This document shows, piece after piece, positions 36,033 through 45,473 of a DNA stretch of 64,000 bases. The DNA is taken from assembly GCF_004794105.1 (NCBI RefSeq), contig NZ_SRYR01000001.1, forward strand, positions 434,001-498,000, written 5' to 3'. The notes beneath the pieces are model-generated. The model was not told the DNA's origin. It did not search any database and was given only the letters and a program-made list of their open reading frames with translations. Origin of the DNA: Clostridium sartagoforme. GTDB taxonomy: Bacteria; Bacillota; Clostridia; Clostridiales; Clostridiaceae. Position 1 is the stretch's first letter; each line of letters begins with the position of its first letter. The position numbers and the translations under genes were made by a program.

Positions 36033-36389
36033 ATGGAAGGTAAAAGTAATAGTGGAAATAGTATGCTAAACTTAATAATAAGGTTAGTATTAGTAGCAGT
36101 TGTACTAGGATTAACATCATTTTTTACTCCAGGTTTTAGTATTAGAGGAATATGGTCTTATTTAATTGCAGCAGTTGTTATAACTGTTTTAGATTATTTA
36201 ATAGAACTATTTATGAAAGTTGATGCATCACCATTTGGTAAAGGAATAAAAGGTTTTGCAGTAGCAGCGATAATAATATATTTGACACAGTTTTTTGTAC
36301 CAAATATGAATGTATCTATAATTGGAGCAATATTAGCATCAGTAGTTATTGGAATAATAGATGCTGTATTATCTGTAAGGGTTATGTAA
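36033..36389 (+). CDS. PF04020 (phage holin 4_2-like) four-helix membrane protein
   Basis: A 118-aa protein with four hydrophobic helices and the family-typical FTPGFSIRGIWSYLIAA and VLDYLIELFMKVDASPFG segments. Despite the 'phage holin family' name this is a widespread chromosomal membrane protein of unknown role. AAGGAGGAA precedes the ATG. Confidence 0.82.
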   Translation: MEGKSNSGNSMLNLIIRLVLVAVVLGLTSFFTPGFSIRGIWSYLIAAVVITVLDYLIELFMKVDASPFGKGIKGFAVAAIIIYLTQFFVPNMNVSIIGAILASVVIGIIDAVLSVRVM

Positions 36390-36408
36390 TATAAAAAAGT
36401 TTTGTTTT

Positions 36409-36434
36409 AGAATCCTAGAAATAGGATTCTTTTT
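36409..36434 (+). terminator. Terminator after the PF04020 gene
   Basis: AGAATCCT / AGGATTCT stem, 6-nt loop, T-run. Confidence 0.85.
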
Positions 36435-36536
36435 ATTGAAAAAATGTTTTTAGATTTTATGAAGGATAGGATTGTTAACTACATTTAAAAATACTTTATT
36501 AGTAGTAATTCTATTGTATCTTAAAGATAAAAAAAC

Positions 36537-36575
36537 AAGCAATCAAACTTTGATTTCACAAGAGTTTGATTGCTT
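36537..36575 (-). terminator. Terminator of tRNA-Leu
   Basis: A 13-bp stem (AAGCAATCAAACT / AGTTTGATTGCTT) directly 3' of the tRNA on the minus strand, followed there by GTTTTTTT. Confidence 0.9.
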
Positions 36576-36577
36576 AT

Positions 36578-36661
36578 TGGTGCCGGCAGAGGGAATCGAA
36601 CCCTCACGGTAAAACCGCATGATTTTGAGTCATGTGCGTCTGCCAGTTCCGCCATGCCGAC
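36578..36661 (-). tRNA. tRNA-Leu (anticodon CAA)
   Basis: An 84-nt cloverleaf: acceptor GTCGGCA / TGCCGGC, long variable arm (class II tRNA), anticodon loop CTCAAAA between CATGA and TCATG giving anticodon CAA (codon UUG), T-arm GAGGGTTCGATTCCCTC, and an encoded CCA end. It stands alone with its own terminator. Confidence 0.96.
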
Positions 36662-36827
36662 TTACTGCATAGTTATTATAGCAAAATAGTTATAAAATAG
36701 CAAGTAAGAAAATTTTCATAAGAAAAGGATAGATTTTTTGTAATATTATGTTGTTAGACCTTTTCACTTCTGTTATTATAGATTATAGGATAAATTTGAC
36801 CTACATGGGTTATTTTTGTCCCGATTA

Positions 36828-36867
36828 CTCTAGTGATAAGTGTTAAAAAATAAACAACGAAACTAGA
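36828..36867 (+). promoter_or_regulatory. Inverted repeat upstream of the NifU-like/GGGtGRT operon
   Basis: CTCTAGT and ACTAGAG arms 26 bp apart, ending 30 bp before the start codon. It could be a leader hairpin or operator. Confidence 0.35.
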
Positions 36868-36896
36868 GCAGTCTATAATTAGGGAGGAGATAAGAT

Positions 36897-37589
36897 ATGA
36901 TGTATTCAAGAGAAGTGGAAGAAATGTGCGTTGTTGCTAAGGGACCTAATCATGGACCTGCGCCAATTCCTGTTGAAGGAAAATGGGTACAAGCTAAAGA
37001 AGTAAAAGATATTTCAGGGTTAACACATGGTGTGGGCTGGTGTGCGCCTCAACAAGGAGCTTGTAAATTAACTTTAAATGTTAAGGATGGAATAATTGAA
37101 GAAGCATTAGTTGAAACAATAGGATGTTCAGGAATGACACATTCAGCTGCTATGGCTTCAGAAATATTACCAGGAAAGACTATATTAGAAGCATTAAATA
37201 CTGATTTAGTTTGTGATGCTATTAACACAGCTATGAGAGAATTATTCCTTCAAATAGTTTACGGAAGAAGCCAAACTGCTTTCTCAGAAGGTGGATTACC
37301 AATAGGGGCTGGACTTGAAGACTTAGGAAAAGGACTTAGATCACAAGTTGGTACTATGTACGGAACAGTTGCTAAGGGACCTAGATACCTTGAAATGGCA
37401 GAAGGATATGTAACTAAAGTAGCTTTAGATGCAAATGGCGAAATAATCGGATATAAATTCGTTCACTTAGGAAAGATGATGGAAATGGTTGCTAAGGGAA
37501 TGGATGCTAACGAAGCTATGGAAAAAGCTACTGGACAATACGGTAGATTTGATGAAGCTGTAAAAGTTATAGATCCAAGACATGAATAA
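36897..37589 (+). CDS. NifU-like iron-sulfur scaffold-type protein, partner of GGGtGRT
   Basis: A 230-aa protein with an N-terminal NifU/IscU-like fold. Candidate cluster ligands are C49 (GWCAP), C56 (GACKL) and C77 (TIGCSGMTHS), with C11 as an extra. The pattern CxxxxxxC...GCSGM resembles IscU-type proteins. It always appears next to GGGtGRT genes in clostridia (family knowledge). Codon use is richer in C-ending codons than its neighbours, as in highly expressed genes. AGGGAGGAG precedes the ATG; the partner begins 20 bp after the stop. Confidence 0.82.
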   Translation: MMYSREVEEMCVVAKGPNHGPAPIPVEGKWVQAKEVKDISGLTHGVGWCAPQQGACKLTLNVKDGIIEEALVETIGCSGMTHSAAMASEILPGKTILEALNTDLVCDAINTAMRELFLQIVYGRSQTAFSEGGLPIGAGLEDLGKGLRSQVGTMYGTVAKGPRYLEMAEGYVTKVALDANGEIIGYKFVHLGKMMEMVAKGMDANEAMEKATGQYGRFDEAVKVIDPRHE

Positions 37590-37609
37590 TTTGAAGGGGG
37601 AACAGTATA

Positions 37610-38608
37610 ATGGCATTATTTGAAAGTTATGAAAGAAGAATTAATCAAATCATTCCTGTATTAGAAAAGTACGGAATGAGTAAAATAGAAGATGCAAAGA
37701 CAGTTTGCGATGAAAAAGGTATAGATGTTTACGAAATCGTAAAATCTACACAACCAATCGCTTTTGAAAATGCAATGTGGGCTTACACTTTAGGTGCTGC
37801 AATTGCAATTAAAAAGGGATGTACTAAAGCTGCAGAAGCTGCAGAAGCTATTGGAGAAGGTCTTCAAGCTTTCTGTATTCCAGGATCAGTAGCAGATGAT
37901 AGAAAAGTTGGTCTTGGACATGGTAACTTAGGAGCTATGCTTTTAAGAGAAGAAACTAAATGTTTTGCTTTCTTAGCAGGACACGAAAGCTTTGCTGCTG
38001 CTGAAGGAGCTATTAAAATAGCTGAAAAAGCAAACAAAGTAAGAAAAGAACCATTAAGAGTTATATTAAATGGTTTAGGAAAAGACGCAGCATACATTAT
38101 ATCTAGAATAAATGGATTTACTTATGTAGAAACTAACTTCGATTTCTACACAAGCAAATTAGAAATAGTTAAGGAAGTTCCTTATTCTAACGGACCAAGA
38201 GCTAAGGTTAAATGTTATGGAGCTAATGATGTTAGAGAAGGTGTTGCTATAATGCATCACGAAGGAGTTGACGTATCTATTACTGGTAACTCAACTAACC
38301 CAACTAGATTCCAACATCCAGTTGCAGGAACATACAAGAAAGAATGTGTTGATCAAGGAAAGAAATACTTCTCAGTAGCATCAGGTGGTGGTACAGGAAG
38401 AACTCTTCACCCAGATAACATGGCAGCAGGTCCAGCTTCTTATGGTATGACAGATACTATGGGAAGAATGCACTCAGATGCACAATTTGCAGGATCATCT
38501 TCAGTTCCAGCTCACGTTGAAATGATGGGATTAATAGGAATGGGTAACAATCCAATGGTAGGTGCTACAGTTGCGGTTGCAGTTGCTATTGAAGAAGCAA
38601 TGAAATAA
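37610..38608 (+). CDS. GGGtGRT family protein
   Basis: A 332-aa protein named from its conserved motif, seen here as SGGGTGRTLHPDNMA (259-265). Other conserved stretches: IPGSVADDRKVGLGHGNLGA, GHESFAAAEGAIKIAEKANK, TGNSTNPTRFQHPVAGTYKK. The family is common in anaerobes and has no assigned biochemical function that I know. Gly-rich loops suggest nucleotide or phosphate binding (inference). Like its NifU-like neighbour it uses 'optimal' codons, implying high expression. AAGGGGG precedes the ATG. Confidence 0.9.
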   Translation: MALFESYERRINQIIPVLEKYGMSKIEDAKTVCDEKGIDVYEIVKSTQPIAFENAMWAYTLGAAIAIKKGCTKAAEAAEAIGEGLQAFCIPGSVADDRKVGLGHGNLGAMLLREETKCFAFLAGHESFAAAEGAIKIAEKANKVRKEPLRVILNGLGKDAAYIISRINGFTYVETNFDFYTSKLEIVKEVPYSNGPRAKVKCYGANDVREGVAIMHHEGVDVSITGNSTNPTRFQHPVAGTYKKECVDQGKKYFSVASGGGTGRTLHPDNMAAGPASYGMTDTMGRMHSDAQFAGSSSVPAHVEMMGLIGMGNNPMVGATVAVAVAIEEAMK

Positions 38609-38692
38609 GAAACAATAAGTTTGTTTACACATAAAAAAGTTTCTAACTTTATATAATAGTTCTGAAAAGAATTATAAAAGTTTAGAGAAAAG

Positions 38693-38736
38693 AGTCTCAT
38701 ATGAAATGTTAAGAATTTCATATGAGGCTTTTTTTA
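38693..38736 (+). terminator. Terminator of the GGGtGRT operon
   Basis: AGTCTCATATGAAAT / ATTTCATATGAGGCT 15-bp stem, 7-nt loop, T7. Confidence 0.92.
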
Positions 38737-39262
38737 TTTAATTAGAAGAAGAATATTATCTTTAAAATTTAATATATTTATCATAATAATAGTATTGTTA
38801 AATATATTAAATTATAAGTAGTGAAAATTAATGAAAGTAAAGAATTTTTTTACCTTTATTGATAAATTAAATCTATATTAGGAATTTATATTACTATATA
38901 GCAATATAATATATAAAAAATTGAAGAATTAGAAAAAAATATATTGACAATAAATGACTGCTAAGGTATCATATGTATAAATAAATAGGATAAAATTGGT
39001 ATTATTAATAGAAGTTTAATTTAATTATTTACTTAAGTTTAAAATTTCTATTGATAAATTAAATAATAATCTTAAATATAATTAAAGAATATTATTTACA
39101 AATAAATGTACAAGCAAAATATACAATATTTTGAGATTAAAATTGTATAAGATGATGGAAAATAATAAAAAATGTCAAAAAGGAGGTTTTTGATAAAGTT
39201 TTACTGATTATTATTAATATTAAATAATATAAATTTAAAAAATATAAAAAGGGGGAAAAGTA
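38737..39262. other. Long AT-rich leader region upstream of oppA
   Basis: 525 bp with no gene. Apart from the promoter at 38944 it shows only low-complexity AT tracts. A 285-nt leader before oppA is implied, but I see no clear riboswitch core in it. AAAAAGGAGG at 39177-39186 is a ribosome-site-like sequence without a following frame of note. Confidence 0.4.
38944..38972 (+). promoter_or_regulatory. Candidate oppA promoter
   Basis: Perfect TTGACA, 17-bp spacer, TATCAT. Confidence 0.6.
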
Positions 39263-40963
39263 ATGAAAAAAAAGTTAATTTCTTTACTAGCAGCTGGCGT
39301 AAGTTGCATGATGCTACTTGTAGGCTGTGGAAGTAATAATCCAGGAGAAGCAGGAAGCGGAGCAGAAAAAGATAGTGAGCAAGTATTAAATACTATTTAC
39401 TTTAATGTAGCAACTTTAGATGCTAACGATACTACTGATAACCAAAGTTCAACTATTCTTAATGCAGTACAAGAAGGTTTAGTAAGAATAGAGAATAACG
39501 GAGAAACTGAAGAGATAGTTGCAGCTGGGGCAGAAAGTTGGGAAACATCAGAAGATGGTTTAACATGGACATTTAAATTAAGAAAGATGGATTGGTCAGA
39601 TGGAGAGCCAGTAGTAGCACAACATTATGTTGATTCTTTCCATAGAATATTAAATCCAGATAATGGTTTTGCTTATTCATTCTTAGCATATGATATAGTA
39701 GGGGCAGAAGAATACAATACAGGTAAAGGATCATTAGATGCAGTAGGAATAAAGGCTATTGATGATTACACTTTAGAATTTAAGTTAAAGCATCCATTAC
39801 CATACTTTGTATCTAAGGTATCTTATACAGTATTCCACCCAATTAGATTAGATGTTATCGAAAAATTAGGTGATAAATATGCAAGTGAAATTACAGATAC
39901 AGTATATAATGGACCTTTTAAGATAGAAAGTTGGGATAATGGTAACTCAATGGTATTAGTTAAAAATGATACTTACTGGGATGCAGAAAATGTATATCTT
40001 GAAAAGATCAATATGACAAATATTAAGGAGTTTGCTACTCAAGCACAATTATTTGAATCACAAGAATTAGATATATCAGGAGCTCAAACAGATTATATTG
40101 AAAAATGGTCTGAAAGAGCTGAAGCAGGAGAATTCCAAAAGCTTACTGGAGAAGATCCAGGATCATTCTACTTATACTTTAACCAAACTAGTAAGTCAGC
40201 TGATGGAATATTAAAGAATGCAAAAATAAGAAAAGCTATTGGCTTATCAATAGAAAGAGATGTTTATACTAAGGAATTAGTTGGTAGATTCGAATCAGCT
40301 TATGGATTAGTTCCAACTGCTATATATTCTGGTGAAGAAAAATATAGAGATCAAGTAGAAGGACCTTTAGCTGCTGATGCTAAAACATATGTAAATAACA
40401 AAGAAAAACTTCAAGAGTTATTTAAAGAAGGCTTAAAGGAATTAGGACTTCAAACAGATGATTTAAGCAAATATGAATTAACTTACTTAAATCAAGGTGA
40501 ATCAGAATTACAAAAACAAAGAGCTGAATGGATGGCTCAACAAATTAGTGGAAACTTAGGTATTAAAATAAATGTTGAAACTCAAGGTGACTGGGGAGTT
40601 TATTTAAGTATAATGGACAAGTTAGAATATGACTTTACATTATCAGGCTGGGGAGCAGATTATAACGACCCAATGAGTTTCTTAGATATATGGGTATCAA
40701 ATGGTGGAAATAACCATACTGGTTATGCTGATGCTAAATACGATGAATTATTAGCATCCGTATATAAAGAAAAAGATCAAGATAAGATAACAGAAATTTA
40801 TAAAGAGTTAGAAACTAAATTAGTTAATGAAGATGCTGTTATTTCACCAGTTTATTATACTGATAAATATTCATTCTATCAAAATTATGTTAAGAATATT
40901 CAATTTACTTCATTTGGATCAGTTTATGAATTTAAACATGCATATATACAAGGGAAAAACTAA
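39263..40963 (+). CDS. oppA: Oligopeptide ABC transporter, substrate-binding lipoprotein
   Basis: A 566-aa SBP_bac_5 family lipoprotein: signal peptide with lipobox LLVGC (Cys about 22), then the two-lobed binding protein with the family signature region in the first lobe (VAQHYVDSFHRILNP; EFKLKHPLPYFVSKVSY). It captures peptides outside the membrane for OppBCDF. The gene is first in the operon; a stem-loop without T-run separates it from oppB. Confidence 0.94.
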   Translation: MKKKLISLLAAGVSCMMLLVGCGSNNPGEAGSGAEKDSEQVLNTIYFNVATLDANDTTDNQSSTILNAVQEGLVRIENNGETEEIVAAGAESWETSEDGLTWTFKLRKMDWSDGEPVVAQHYVDSFHRILNPDNGFAYSFLAYDIVGAEEYNTGKGSLDAVGIKAIDDYTLEFKLKHPLPYFVSKVSYTVFHPIRLDVIEKLGDKYASEITDTVYNGPFKIESWDNGNSMVLVKNDTYWDAENVYLEKINMTNIKEFATQAQLFESQELDISGAQTDYIEKWSERAEAGEFQKLTGEDPGSFYLYFNQTSKSADGILKNAKIRKAIGLSIERDVYTKELVGRFESAYGLVPTAIYSGEEKYRDQVEGPLAADAKTYVNNKEKLQELFKEGLKELGLQTDDLSKYELTYLNQGESELQKQRAEWMAQQISGNLGIKINVETQGDWGVYLSIMDKLEYDFTLSGWGADYNDPMSFLDIWVSNGGNNHTGYADAKYDELLASVYKEKDQDKITEIYKELETKLVNEDAVISPVYYTDKYSFYQNYVKNIQFTSFGSVYEFKHAYIQGKN

Positions 40964-40989
40964 TTAAAATAAAACTATAAGGCACTGTA

Positions 40990-41021
40990 TAATGCACATC
41001 AACAAATGTTGGTGTGCATTA
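40990..41021 (+). other. Intra-operon stem-loop between oppA and oppB
   Basis: A 15-bp stem TAATGCACATCAACA / TGTTGGTGTGCATTA with almost no loop and no T-run. It is likely an mRNA-stabilising hairpin or partial attenuator, which would allow more OppA than OppBCDF, a common arrangement for binding-protein genes. Confidence 0.65.
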
Positions 41022-41046
41022 ATTGAATTTCGAAAGGGAGAGGGTT

Positions 41047-42000
41047 ATGGCAAAGTATGTTGTAAGAAGATTTATTGAAATGATTATAACATTATATCTA
41101 ATTGGAACAGCTACATTTTTTCTTTTAGCTGCAGTTCCGGGGACAGCTATTGATAGAAAAATTCAAAAGCTACCAGAACAAACAAAGCAAATAGTTATTG
41201 CTAAATATGGCTATGATAAGCCAGTAGTTGAAAGATACTTTATTACTTTAAAAAATTATATTGTAAAAGGTGAGTTCGGAGAGTCATTAGTTCATGCTGG
41301 AGATACTATTTCAAGTATTGTTAAGAAGAAAATGCCAGTATCAGCAAGGCTTGGAATACAACAAATAGCAGTAGGAGTAACATTAGGGGTTCTTTTAGGA
41401 ATTGCTGCTGCTATGAAAAGGGGAAAGATTACAGACTATACCATTCTGGTGGGAGCAATGATACTCGCATCGGTGCCTTCACTAGTACTATCACTTTTAT
41501 TACAAAAGTATTTAGCCAAGGGGCCATTATTTAATTTACCTATAATAGGTTGGCCGAAAGGTGCAGATCTTTGGTTTGGAGGATGGAAATACACTGTATT
41601 ACCAACTATAGCAGGAGCTGGAACATATTTAGCCTATTATGCAAGATTAATGAAAACTAGCATGTTAGATAGTATAAATCAAGATTATACACTTACAGCG
41701 AGATCAAAAGGTTTATCAGAAGTTGCTATAGTTAAAAGACATGTTCTTAGAAACTCTTTAATTCCAATAATTACAGTATTGCCAGTAGCAATATCAGGAG
41801 TAATTTCTGGATCCTTCTTTATAGAGCGGGTTTTTGCAATTCCAGGAGCTGGACAATATTTTATTCAGGCTTCTAATGATAGAGATATTCCGATACTTAT
41901 GGGATTAACATTGTTATATGCATTAATTTATCTAATAACAATATTTGTTACAGATATACTTTATACAATAGTAGATCCACGAATAAGATTAGTGAAGTAA
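41047..42000 (+). CDS. oppB: Oligopeptide ABC transporter permease
   Basis: A 317-aa inner-membrane permease with six transmembrane segments and the BPD EAA loop (TARSKGLSEVAIVKRHVLRNSL). N-terminal YVVRRFIEMIITLYLIGTATF is the OppB-type first helix. An in-frame TTG at 41023 gives a longer reading, but GGGAGAGGG lies just before the ATG at 41047. Pairs with OppC 16 bp downstream. Confidence 0.94.
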   Translation: MAKYVVRRFIEMIITLYLIGTATFFLLAAVPGTAIDRKIQKLPEQTKQIVIAKYGYDKPVVERYFITLKNYIVKGEFGESLVHAGDTISSIVKKKMPVSARLGIQQIAVGVTLGVLLGIAAAMKRGKITDYTILVGAMILASVPSLVLSLLLQKYLAKGPLFNLPIIGWPKGADLWFGGWKYTVLPTIAGAGTYLAYYARLMKTSMLDSINQDYTLTARSKGLSEVAIVKRHVLRNSLIPIITVLPVAISGVISGSFFIERVFAIPGAGQYFIQASNDRDIPILMGLTLLYALIYLITIFVTDILYTIVDPRIRLVK

Positions 42001-42016
42001 GTTGAGGTGAGGCTTT

Positions 42017-42934
42017 ATGAAGACTTTAAAAGATAAAAGATTTGAGTTTGTAGATTCTTCTACATTAGATAGTGACTTAGTTGTAAGACCTAATATTAGT
42101 TATTGGCAGGATGCTTGGAGAAGACTTAAGAAGAATCCTGTTGCAATGGGAGCCTTATTTGTATTAATAGCAATTATTTTATTAGCTATATTTGCTCCAA
42201 TTGTTAGAAATTTAGATTACCAAACAGTTGTAACTCAAAAGAAAAACTTATCCCCAAGCGGTGAATTTTGGTGGGGAACAGATGCTATGGGAAGAGATTT
42301 GTTTACAAGGGTTTGGATAGGAACAAGAATCTCTATAAGCGTAGCTATTATTGCAACTATAATAGATATAGTAATTGGATGTTTATATGGTGGTATAGCA
42401 GCATATATGGGTGGAGTAGTAGATGAAGTAATGATGAGAATCGTTGAGGTATTAAATAGTATCCCCTATTTAATAATCACATTATTAATCCTAGTTGTTT
42501 TAGGAAATGGATACTTCCAATTAATGTTAGCTTTGTGTTTAACTGCATGGACAAGCACTGCTAGAATGATAAGAGGGCAAATTCTTCAATTAAGGGAAAG
42601 TGAGTATGTTTTAGCGGCTGAAGCTTTAGGGGCATCTCCACTTAGAATAATATTAAAACACTTATTACCAAATACAATTGGACTCATAATATTAGATGTT
42701 GCATCAACAATTCCAAGTGTAATTGTTTCAGAGACAATACTTTCATTCTTAGGACTTGGATTAGATATACCAGCCTTTAGCTTAGGTTCATTATTATCAG
42801 CAGGACAACAAGCTATGGCCTTTTATCCTTATCAATTATTATTCCCTACAGTAATTTTATGTTTATTAATTCTTTCATTTAATGTTTTAGGTGATGGTTT
42901 AAGAGATGCTTTAGATCCAAAATTAAGGCAATAG
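42017..42934 (+). CDS. oppC: Oligopeptide ABC transporter permease
   Basis: A 305-aa second permease. The N-terminal cytoplasmic segment (SYWQDAWRRLKKNPVAMGAL) is the OppC_N domain; then six transmembrane helices, with the DAMGRDLFTRVWIGTRISI stretch and the EAA loop AAEALGASPLRIILKHLLPN. TTGAGGTGAGG lies before the ATG. Confidence 0.94.
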   Translation: MKTLKDKRFEFVDSSTLDSDLVVRPNISYWQDAWRRLKKNPVAMGALFVLIAIILLAIFAPIVRNLDYQTVVTQKKNLSPSGEFWWGTDAMGRDLFTRVWIGTRISISVAIIATIIDIVIGCLYGGIAAYMGGVVDEVMMRIVEVLNSIPYLIITLLILVVLGNGYFQLMLALCLTAWTSTARMIRGQILQLRESEYVLAAEALGASPLRIILKHLLPNTIGLIILDVASTIPSVIVSETILSFLGLGLDIPAFSLGSLLSAGQQAMAFYPYQLLFPTVILCLLILSFNVLGDGLRDALDPKLRQ

Positions 42935-42948
42935 GAGGTATATAAGGT

Positions 42949-43995
42949 ATGGAAAAGTTAATTAATAAAAGTGAATCGATTCTAGATGTTAAAGATTTAA
43001 AAGTATCTTATCATACTTATGCAGGAGAAGTTCAATCTGTTAGAGGAGTATCTTTCGATGTTGCAAGAGGAGAGGTACTAGCTATAGTAGGAGAATCAGG
43101 CTGTGGGAAAAGTGTAACTGCTAGAGCGATTATGTCTTTAATATTAGGACCGCAAGGTGAAATTAAAGATGGTAGTAAGATACTTTATAATGGTGAAGAT
43201 ATATTATGTTATGATAAGAAAAGAATTAGAGAATTTAGAGGTGGAGAATGTGCAATGATATTCCAAGATGCACTTACATCTCTTAATCCAACTATGAAGG
43301 TTGGTAATCAAATAATAGAAAATTTAGTAGCTCATAGAAGCATGGATAAAAAAACTGCACGAGAAGAAGCAATAAGAATACTTGAATCTGTAGGAATTCC
43401 AAATGCAAAAGAAAGAATAGATCAATATCCACATCAATTTTCAGGTGGAATGAGACAAAGGGTTATGATAGCTATTGCTGTTGCTTGTGAACCGAAAATT
43501 TTGATAGCAGATGAACCTACAACTGCCCTTGATGTTACAATTCAAGCACAAATCCTTGAATTAATTAATGAGCTAAAAGATAGATTAAATACAGCAGTAA
43601 TATTAATTACTCATGATTTTGGAGTAGTTGCTGGAATGGCAGATAAAATTGCAGTAATGTATGCTGGACAGATTATAGAAAGTGGTGAAAAGAGAGAAAT
43701 ATTCTATAATCCTAAACATCCATATACTTGGGCACTTTTGAACTCAGTTCCTAAACTAGGTTGGAAAGGGAAACAATTACTAGATACAATAAAGGGGACA
43801 CCTCCTGACTTAATTGCACCACCAAAAGGCTGTGCATTTGCAGCGCGTTGTAAGTATTGCATGAATATTTGTTTAGAGGAGGAGCCAAAGGAGTATTCAT
43901 TTGGGGATATACATAAAGCGAAATGCTGGTTATATAGTGAAGAGCTACCTGAGGAGATATTAGAAGAAATTATGGAGGAAAGAAAAAATGGCTAA
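42949..43995 (+). CDS. oppD: Oligopeptide ABC transporter ATPase
   Basis: A 348-aa ATPase: Walker A GESGCGKS (about 48-55), signature QFSGGMRQRVMIAIA, Walker B ILIADEPTTALD, H-loop LITHDFG. The C-terminal oligopeptide/dipeptide domain has the Cys cluster CAFAARCKYCMNIC seen in OppD/DppD proteins, probably an iron-sulfur site. The last 8 bp overlap oppF. Confidence 0.95.
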   Translation: MEKLINKSESILDVKDLKVSYHTYAGEVQSVRGVSFDVARGEVLAIVGESGCGKSVTARAIMSLILGPQGEIKDGSKILYNGEDILCYDKKRIREFRGGECAMIFQDALTSLNPTMKVGNQIIENLVAHRSMDKKTAREEAIRILESVGIPNAKERIDQYPHQFSGGMRQRVMIAIAVACEPKILIADEPTTALDVTIQAQILELINELKDRLNTAVILITHDFGVVAGMADKIAVMYAGQIIESGEKREIFYNPKHPYTWALLNSVPKLGWKGKQLLDTIKGTPPDLIAPPKGCAFAARCKYCMNICLEEEPKEYSFGDIHKAKCWLYSEELPEEILEEIMEERKNG

Positions 43996-44953
43996 TGGAG
44001 ATAATGTAATTTTAGAAGTAAAAAATTTAAAAAAATATTTCAAAATTGGAAATAAAGATATTCTAAAAGCAGTAGATGATGTTTCCTTTGCCATTAAAGA
44101 GGGAGAGACTTTAGGTTTAGTTGGAGAATCAGGATGTGGTAAGACTACTTGTGGAAGAACTGTTATTGGTTTATATGATAAGACAGATGGGGAAATCTTA
44201 TATAATGGAAAGCCAATTGATGGATTAAAGGGAAAAGAAAAAAAGCAGTTTAATAAGGAAGTCCAAATAATATTCCAAGATCCATATGCATCATTAAATC
44301 CAAGAATGACTGTTGCTGATATTATATCAGAAGGAATAGATATTCATGGGTTAGCTAAATCAAAAGCAGATAAAGATAAAAGGGTTTATGAGTTGCTTGA
44401 GCATGTAGGATTAAACAAAGAACATGCAAATAGATTTGTTCATGAGTTTTCAGGTGGACAAAGGCAGAGAATAGGTATAGCTAGAGCCTTAGCTGTAGAG
44501 CCAAAGTTTATATTATGTGATGAACCTATATCAGCACTAGATGTATCAATTCAAGCGCAAATTGCTAACTTATTAATTAAATTGCAAAATGAATTAGGGT
44601 TGACTTACCTTTTTATTGCTCATGACTTATCTATGGTTAAACATATTTCAGATAGAGTAGCAGTTATGTATTTAGGTAGTATGGTTGAATTAGCAGAATC
44701 AGAAGTATTATTTAATAATCCTAAACATCCATACACAGAAGCATTAATGTCAGCTATTCCTATAGCAGATCCTGATATAGAAGAGAATAGAAGTAGGATT
44801 ATGTTAGAAGGAGATGTACCTAGTCCAATAAATACTCCTAAGGGATGTAAATTCCAAGGTAGATGCAGTAAGTGTATGCAAATATGTAAAACTGAAGAAC
44901 CAGAATTTAAGGAAATAGAAAAAGGACACTATGTAGCTTGTCATTTATATTAA
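43988..44953 (+). CDS. oppF: Oligopeptide ABC transporter ATPase
   Basis: A 321-aa ATPase: Walker A GESGCGKT (about 46-53), EFSGGQRQRIGIARA signature, ILCDEPISALD Walker B, FIAHDLS H-loop, and a C-terminal Cys cluster CKFQGRCSKCMQIC. It completes the importer with OppD, translationally coupled by overlap. Confidence 0.95.
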   Translation: MANGDNVILEVKNLKKYFKIGNKDILKAVDDVSFAIKEGETLGLVGESGCGKTTCGRTVIGLYDKTDGEILYNGKPIDGLKGKEKKQFNKEVQIIFQDPYASLNPRMTVADIISEGIDIHGLAKSKADKDKRVYELLEHVGLNKEHANRFVHEFSGGQRQRIGIARALAVEPKFILCDEPISALDVSIQAQIANLLIKLQNELGLTYLFIAHDLSMVKHISDRVAVMYLGSMVELAESEVLFNNPKHPYTEALMSAIPIADPDIEENRSRIMLEGDVPSPINTPKGCKFQGRCSKCMQICKTEEPEFKEIEKGHYVACHLY

Positions 44954-44975
44954 TTAGATTTTAGGAGATAAACAA

Positions 44976-45332
44976 GTGGAAAAATTAATTAGAGTTATTA
45001 AAGATTTTATTAAATGCATATTTGTTGGCAGTTGTATTTCTTTTGGAATTATAGTTATAGTTGGAATAATTTCATTACTAGTATCGAAATTTGATTGGAG
45101 ACAATCCTTAGAAGTTGTAAGAAGTGCAATACTTATAATTGGATCATTAGGGATAGTTTTAGGCGCCCTTTTAATACTAAAGAAAAGAAAAGAAAAAGAA
45201 TTGCAGTTTAAAGAGCAGTGGCAAAAAAAATATAGTGTATTTTCCTATAGAATTGTTGTAATAGTAGATAGCTTCATAATTATTTTATATGGAGGAGTTA
45301 TAGACTGGCTTATAATGAGTTTTATACATTAA
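44976..45332 (+). CDS. Hypothetical membrane protein, 118 aa
   Basis: Three hydrophobic spans (about 15-37, 50-67, 90-112) with a Lys/Glu-rich loop between the second and third (KKRKEKELQFKEQW). GTG start after AGGAGA. It lies 22 bp after oppF and may be read through from the opp operon. No family recognised. Confidence 0.65.
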   Translation: MEKLIRVIKDFIKCIFVGSCISFGIIVIVGIISLLVSKFDWRQSLEVVRSAILIIGSLGIVLGALLILKKRKEKELQFKEQWQKKYSVFSYRIVVIVDSFIIILYGGVIDWLIMSFIH

Positions 45333-45395
45333 AAATATAATAAAGGAAATCAAGTAGTATAATAAACCTTTTAAAGAAATAATTAATATCTCTTA

Positions 45396-45424
45396 TTGAA
45401 AATGGATTTTACTTATGGTATAAT
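45396..45424 (+). promoter_or_regulatory. Promoter of the 92-aa membrane protein gene
   Basis: TTGAAA, 17-bp spacer, TGG-TATAAT (extended -10). An open frame starting at 45396 lies inside this promoter, which argues for the later ATG at 45474. Confidence 0.7.
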
Positions 45425-45473
45425 AACTTCAAGACGGAGAACAATAATATTATTAAGACAAAGAGGTATAAAT

